Shown here one piece after another: positions 59,810 through 64,000 of a stretch of DNA of 64,000 nt; position 1 is the first letter of the stretch, and each line of letters opens with the position of its first letter. Origin of the DNA: Virgibacillus_F necropolis_A (GTDB taxonomy: Bacteria > Bacillota > Bacilli > Bacillales > Amphibacillaceae). The position numbers were made by a program, and so were the translations under genes. Under the pieces are notes generated by a model, which was not told the origin of the DNA, made no database searches, and saw nothing but the letters and a program-made list of their open reading frames with translations. Where the stretch lies: positions 3,782,001 to 3,846,000 of the forward strand of contig NZ_CP084992.1 of assembly GCF_044793635.1 (NCBI RefSeq), in the 5' to 3' direction.

Positions 59810-61651
59810 TTGGTTAAAAAAACAGAACAAGTTAAAAAAAGTCGTCACTTAAAACGATTTCACTATACTGTCGACCAAGCAATTGAAAAGCAGTTTAACT
59901 GGCAGCAAATGTTGAGATTAATAGAATATTTAAAACCTTATTCCAAAACCTATTTACCTGGTGCGATCATCGCCATGTTAATTTCTACAGCAGTTCGTCT
60001 AGCTGTTCCAATATTAATTGGTAAAGTAGCAATTGATGTTGCAATCAATAATAAAGATACGGGTTTATTAATCAATTTGGTAATCCTAATCGGGGTTCTT
60101 TACTTAATAAATTATATTGGCAACATTTTTCGAATTAAATGGGTAAATATACTTGGGCAAAATGTGATTTATGATATACGAAAACACTTATTTTCACATG
60201 TTCAACGGTTATCACACCGCTTTTTTGATTCTAGATCTGCGGGTTCTATATTGGTTCGGATTATGAATGATATTAATTCACTGCAGGAACTGTTCACGAA
60301 TGGGATCATAAATCTGTTAATGGATGTTGTTACCCTTTTAGGAATTGTTGTTATTTTACTTGTATTAAGTCCAAAACTAGCCTTAGCTATCATGATAATC
60401 CTACCAATTATGTTCTATATCTCAACCAAACTACGTCGTAACATCCGTCGGTCCTGGCAGGATGTACGGATTCAACAATCAAGAATAAATTCTCATTTAA
60501 ATGAAAGCATTCAGGGAGTTCGTATTACCCAGTCGTTTTCGCAGGAGAAGGAGAATGCAGAATTTTTCAATGGTATTAACTCTGACAACTTTGAAAGTTG
60601 GCGTAATGCTACCAAGAAAAGTGCTCTATTTCGTCCATTTGTAGAAATGAGTAATGCGATTGGTACTATTATTTTGATTACTTATGGAGCATATTTAATC
60701 CTTCTAGGTGTGGGCAATGGGGGGATTGAGATCGGGACTTTTGTAACATTTGCATTCTTCCTAGGTATGTTTTGGGAACCAATTTCACGCCTTGGTCAGA
60801 TGTATAATCAGTTATTAATGGCGATGGCAGCATCTGAGCGTATTTTCGAATTTCTTGATGAGAAGCCAAACGTTGATGAAAAGGAAAATGCCTACGAAAT
60901 TAACAATATGAAAGGTCATATAGAATTTGATAAGGTTCAATTCTCTTATGATGCCGACCGTATTGCGTTACATGAAATATCTCTGGATATTAAGCAAGGT
61001 CAAACCATTGCGCTTGTAGGACATACCGGCAGTGGTAAATCGACTATAGCTAATCTGATTAGTCGTTTTTATGATCCAACAAAAGGAAAAGTAAAAATTG
61101 ATGACTATGATTTGCGCGATGTTCGCTTAGATACGTTACGTCAACAAATCAGCGTTGTGTTACAGGACACATTTATCTTTTCAGGAACAATTATGGAAAA
61201 CATCCGATTTGGCCAACCGAATGCGACAGACGAACAAGTAATGGAATCCGCTAAGGTAGTTGGAGCGGATGAATTTATCCAACGACTTGCTGATGGGTAT
61301 GCGACAGAAGTTGAAGAGCGGGGTAATATTCTCTCTGCAGGGGAACGCCAACTTCTATCTTTTGCTCGTGCGCTTCTAGCTGATCCCAGAATTTTAATTC
61401 TGGATGAGGCTACTGCTAGTATTGATACAGAAACGGAAATGAAAATTCAATCTGCTCTGAAGCGATTGTTAAAAGGAAGAACTGCCATTATCATTGCGCA
61501 CCGTCTTTCAACAATTCGTGAGTCAGATACAATCTATGTGCTTGAGAATGGAAAGATCCTGGAACACGGAAACCATCAGGAACTTATGGATTATAAAGGT
61601 GAATATTTTGACTTAGTAAAGTCACAGTTTCAAATGTTAGATGTGATATAA
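59810..61651 (+). CDS. yfiC: ABC exporter half-transporter, YfiC type
   Basis: The product is 613 residues from TTG 59810 with GGGGGGAT upstream. Its ~50-residue N-terminal extension precedes the six-helix domain. ATPase motifs: GHTGSGKST, signature NILSAGERQLLSFARA (SAGER rather than SGGQ), ILILDEATASID with the catalytic Glu, IIAHRLST. It pairs with the preceding gene product. The combination of changes divides the two ATP sites into a competent one and a degenerate one. Confidence 0.9.
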   Translation: MVKKTEQVKKSRHLKRFHYTVDQAIEKQFNWQQMLRLIEYLKPYSKTYLPGAIIAMLISTAVRLAVPILIGKVAIDVAINNKDTGLLINLVILIGVLYLINYIGNIFRIKWVNILGQNVIYDIRKHLFSHVQRLSHRFFDSRSAGSILVRIMNDINSLQELFTNGIINLLMDVVTLLGIVVILLVLSPKLALAIMIILPIMFYISTKLRRNIRRSWQDVRIQQSRINSHLNESIQGVRITQSFSQEKENAEFFNGINSDNFESWRNATKKSALFRPFVEMSNAIGTIILITYGAYLILLGVGNGGIEIGTFVTFAFFLGMFWEPISRLGQMYNQLLMAMAASERIFEFLDEKPNVDEKENAYEINNMKGHIEFDKVQFSYDADRIALHEISLDIKQGQTIALVGHTGSGKSTIANLISRFYDPTKGKVKIDDYDLRDVRLDTLRQQISVVLQDTFIFSGTIMENIRFGQPNATDEQVMESAKVVGADEFIQRLADGYATEVEERGNILSAGERQLLSFARALLADPRILILDEATASIDTETEMKIQSALKRLLKGRTAIIIAHRLSTIRESDTIYVLENGKILEHGNHQELMDYKGEYFDLVKSQFQMLDVI

Positions 61652-61663
61652 ATTTAAAGAAAG

Positions 61664-61698
61664 GCCAGTCCGGTTTGAACAAAAAGGACTGGTTTTTC
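61664..61698 (+). terminator. Terminator after the ABC exporter operon
   Basis: CCAGTCC pairs with GGACTGG and is followed by TTTTTC. Confidence 0.8.
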
Positions 61699-61786
61699 AA
61701 ATGGAGAATGAAATATACTGTCTTTTTTCTCCTTAACATAGTATGGTAAACTAATGAAAAGAATGGTGAATGATGGAGGAAATAGA

Positions 61787-62458
61787 ATGAAACGAGAATT
61801 TGCTGTAATTGGATTAGGACGATTTGGTGGAAGTATCTGCCGTGAACTAAGTGCTGAGGGTATGCAGGTTCTGGCGATCGATAATGATGAAGATAAAATA
61901 AATGAATATAAAAATATAGCATCACATGCTGTAATTGCAGATTCTACTGATGAAGCAACATTAAGAGAATTAGGGCTTAAAAATATCGATCATGTGATTG
62001 TAGCAATAGGCGATAATATTCAAGCAAGTATTTTAACTACTGTTGTTCTTACAGATTTAGGAATTAAGAAGATTACTGTTAAAGCTCAAAACGATTATCA
62101 TGAAAAGATTCTGAATAAAATTGGAGCCGACCAGATAGTTCATCCAGAGCGGGATATGGGTAAAAGAATCGCACATAACATCATATCAAGTAATATATTG
62201 GATTATCTGGAACTGTCTGATGACCATAGCATTGTTGAAGTGAAAGTTGGTAAGAGGATGCTTGGTAAAACGATGATTGAACTTGATATTCGTGCGAATT
62301 ATGGATGTAACGTTGTAGCCATTAAAAGAGAAAAGGAAATCAATGTATCTCCTAGTGCTGACGATGAGCTACGTGAAGATGATATATTAATTGTAATTGG
62401 ATCCGATAAAGATATTTCCAGATTTGAAAAACATCTAGTTATTGATGAAAATCATTAA
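61787..62458 (+). CDS. ktrC: Ktr potassium channel regulator (KtrA/KtrC, RCK protein)
   Basis: The product is 223 residues from ATG 61787 (TGGAGGAAATAG upstream). RCK-N domain with the nucleotide loop GLGRFGGSICREL and AIDNDEDKINEY, then ADSTDEATLRELGLKN; RCK-C domain with VGKRMLGKTMIELDIR and DDILIVIGSDKDI. It forms the octameric ring that gates KtrB/KtrD. In B. subtilis and S. aureus the RCK-C part binds c-di-AMP. The membrane partner could be the Ktr subunit at 38414; the symbol ktrC rather than ktrA is a judgement. Confidence 0.9.
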   Translation: MKREFAVIGLGRFGGSICRELSAEGMQVLAIDNDEDKINEYKNIASHAVIADSTDEATLRELGLKNIDHVIVAIGDNIQASILTTVVLTDLGIKKITVKAQNDYHEKILNKIGADQIVHPERDMGKRIAHNIISSNILDYLELSDDHSIVEVKVGKRMLGKTMIELDIRANYGCNVVAIKREKEINVSPSADDELREDDILIVIGSDKDISRFEKHLVIDENH

Positions 62459-62467
62459 TGAAGTCCT

Positions 62468-62498
62468 AAACCTGTATTTACGAATACAGGTTTTTTTT
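62468..62498 (+). terminator. Terminator after ktrC
   Basis: AACCTGTATT pairs with AATACAGGTT, followed by a run of T. Confidence 0.9.
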
Positions 62499-62565
62499 GA
62501 TGCCTTTTAGGTAATAAGTATACTATAACAATTACTTGGTATTTACTGAAAGGATGGGGAAATTT

Positions 62566-64000
62566 TTGTTTGAAAAACGTACAGGTGAAATATTAATTGA
62601 TCAGCTAATGCAATGGGAAGTTGACCATATTTATGGTATGCCGGGGAACTCTATTAATGAATTCATAGATGATTTACGAAAAAGAGAAGAGGACATTGAT
62701 TTTATTCAAGTACGCCATGAAGAGGTGGGGGCACTAGCTGCATCCTCTTATGCTAAGCTAACTGGTAAAATAGGTGTTTGTTTGTCTATCGCGGGACCAG
62801 GTGCTACACACTTAATGAATGGTTTATACGATGCCAAAAAAGATATGGCACCTGTTCTTGCTATTGTAGGACAAGTCCCTAGTACTGCAGTAGGTACAGA
62901 TGCTAGTCAAGAAATTAATTTAGAGCGCATGTTTGATGGTGTAGGTGTTTATAATCGACGTGCGGAAACAGCGGAACAACTACCTGATATGCTAAATATG
63001 GCAATACGTGAGGCGTATACACAAAAAGGGGTAGCTGTCTTAATTGTTCCTGATGATTTGTTTGCTGTAAAACAAAAAAATGACCATATGAAAACTAGCC
63101 CAACTCTTGTACATCCTACCATAATACCAGACCAGGAAACGCTGGAACGGTCAGTCAGTCTTGTTAACAAGGCAAAAAAACCTGTTATCTTGGCAGGGAA
63201 GGGTGCGCGAAACGCTAGAAATGAACTGGTGGAGTTTGCGGAAAAAATTAAGGCTCCAATAGTTTTAAGTCTATTGGGGAAGGGTACTATACCCGATTAT
63301 CATGAGTTGAATTTAGGTCAGCACGGGCAAATAGGTACGAAACCTGCATTTGAAGCTATAATGAATACGGATTTATTAATATTGATCGGTACTACATTTC
63401 CATATCGGGACTATTTGCCAGACAATGTAAACGCTATTCAACTAGAAATAAAGCGGGATGACATCGGCAAAATATATCCAATAACAGAAGGATTATGTGG
63501 TGATTCTAAACATATATTGCCTAAATTAACATCATTGGTATCAGAGGCGGAATCAGATGATCATCTAAAAATTTATCAAGAAAAAATGAAAAGATGGCAT
63601 ATTCATATGCAGGAGATGAAGAAGGAAACGACAAATCCAATTTACGGACCTCAGGTTATGTATGCTCTAGAAAAAAATGTAGAGAAGGACGCCGTTATCT
63701 CTTGCGATGTAGGAAATGTAACGGTTTGGACCACTCGATTTTTTCCGTTTACAAATCAAAAGTTTATTATTTCTGGTGGTTTAGCTTCCATGGGATCAGG
63801 AATACCAGGGGCAATTGCTGGACAACGAGCATACCCAGACAAACAAGTAGTCGGTATATGTGGCGATGGAGGTTTTACCATGGTTATGCATGATTTTATT
63901 ACCGCGGTGAAGTATGATATGCCAATTAAAATTGTAGTATTGAATAATAGCATGATCGGTATGATCAAGTATGAACAGCAAGTTAAAGGAAATTTGAACT
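62566..64000 (+). CDS. Thiamine-diphosphate enzyme, pyruvate-oxidase-like (3' end outside the window)
   Basis: The frame from TTG 62566 (AAAGGATGGGG upstream) is open to the window edge, 478 residues so far. Pyrimidine domain: IYGMPGNSINEF, VRHEEVGALAASSYAKLTG with catalytic Glu ~52, IAGPGATHLMNGLYDA. Middle domain: PVILAGKGARNA and IGTTFPYRDYLP. Pyrophosphate domain: GDVGNVT-like CDVGNVTVW, SGGLASMGSGIPGAIAG, GDGGF (433-437) with the cofactor-binding VLNNSMIGMIKYEQ. It fits pyruvate oxidase (YdaP/CidC/SpxB) better than acetolactate synthase. It would make acetate or acetyl phosphate from pyruvate. Confidence 0.88.
   Translation, partial: MFEKRTGEILIDQLMQWEVDHIYGMPGNSINEFIDDLRKREEDIDFIQVRHEEVGALAASSYAKLTGKIGVCLSIAGPGATHLMNGLYDAKKDMAPVLAIVGQVPSTAVGTDASQEINLERMFDGVGVYNRRAETAEQLPDMLNMAIREAYTQKGVAVLIVPDDLFAVKQKNDHMKTSPTLVHPTIIPDQETLERSVSLVNKAKKPVILAGKGARNARNELVEFAEKIKAPIVLSLLGKGTIPDYHELNLGQHGQIGTKPAFEAIMNTDLLILIGTTFPYRDYLPDNVNAIQLEIKRDDIGKIYPITEGLCGDSKHILPKLTSLVSEAESDDHLKIYQEKMKRWHIHMQEMKKETTNPIYGPQVMYALEKNVEKDAVISCDVGNVTVWTTRFFPFTNQKFIISGGLASMGSGIPGAIAGQRAYPDKQVVGICGDGGFTMVMHDFITAVKYDMPIKIVVLNNSMIGMIKYEQQVKGNLN

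Overview
The window comes from a low-GC, endospore-forming Bacillaceae chromosome, most likely a halotolerant genus near Oceanobacillus, Virgibacillus or Lentibacillus. The reasons are AGGAGG ribosome sites, frequent TTG/GTG starts, sporulation and germination genes (gerABC, spoVA, Spo0E-like, YjcZ), Ktr potassium transport, and a block whose gene content and order resemble the Bacillus subtilis yku region. The genus is an inference. No rRNA, tRNA, CRISPR array or intact insertion sequence was seen.

Layout. 1-1227: end of a double-length FecCD siderophore permease. 1226-4947: a decayed prophage-like insertion with an integrase pseudogene, a DUF2513 gene, an intact two-gene unit (DUF6731-like cytosolic protein plus four-helix membrane protein) and an ArpU pseudogene. 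5073-15308: housekeeping and metabolism, with an Aquifex-type aconitase, YceI, a DUF6884 protein, an amidase, a PepF-type peptidase, a TPP-riboswitch-controlled thiT, a large permease and a glutamate dehydrogenase behind a long leader hairpin. 15463-15866: two inverted copies of a GC-rich repeat. 15977-20216: formate dehydrogenase locus (fdhD, catalytic subunit, DUF1641 partner). 20336-24510: cstA, a small CC-tailed protein, a cysteine-free ArsA-type ATPase and an oxidoreductase.

24554-33194, minus strand: a spore-membrane island. It holds a four-gene gerA-type receptor operon (A, B, C and a 52-residue two-helix D-like subunit), a secreted nuclease lipoprotein, and a complete seven-gene operon with the content and order of spoVA2mob (DUF1657, YhcN/YlaJ lipoprotein, SpoVAC, SpoVAD, SpoVAEb, DUF1657, DUF421). 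33407-48676: mixed functions, including moeA-moaA (molybdenum cofactor, which the formate dehydrogenase needs), a Ktr channel subunit, a PAS-GGDEF-EAL protein and a PilZ protein, a membrane protease paired with a zinc-ribbon protein, signal peptidase, and several very small genes (YjcZ, Spo0E-like, FbpB-like, a 26-residue peptide).

48858-57871: yku-like block (ykyB, sco, ykuE, fadH, trhA, darB/ykuL, an MFS pump, ykuS, ykuT, ykuU, ykuV). 58045-64000: a heterodimeric ABC exporter (YfiB/YfiC type), ktrC, and the first three quarters of a pyruvate-oxidase-like enzyme.

Several repeat families lie between genes: hairpins with AGCTCCAGCGCC/GGCGCTTGCGCTTTT ends, a three-copy 120-bp tandem array with a diverged relative elsewhere, and a short palindrome that forms the C-terminus of one transporter. 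Least explained by standard annotation are the DUF6731-like/4TM pair, the glutamate dehydrogenase leader hairpin, the cstA / CC-tail / ArsA cluster and the spore island.
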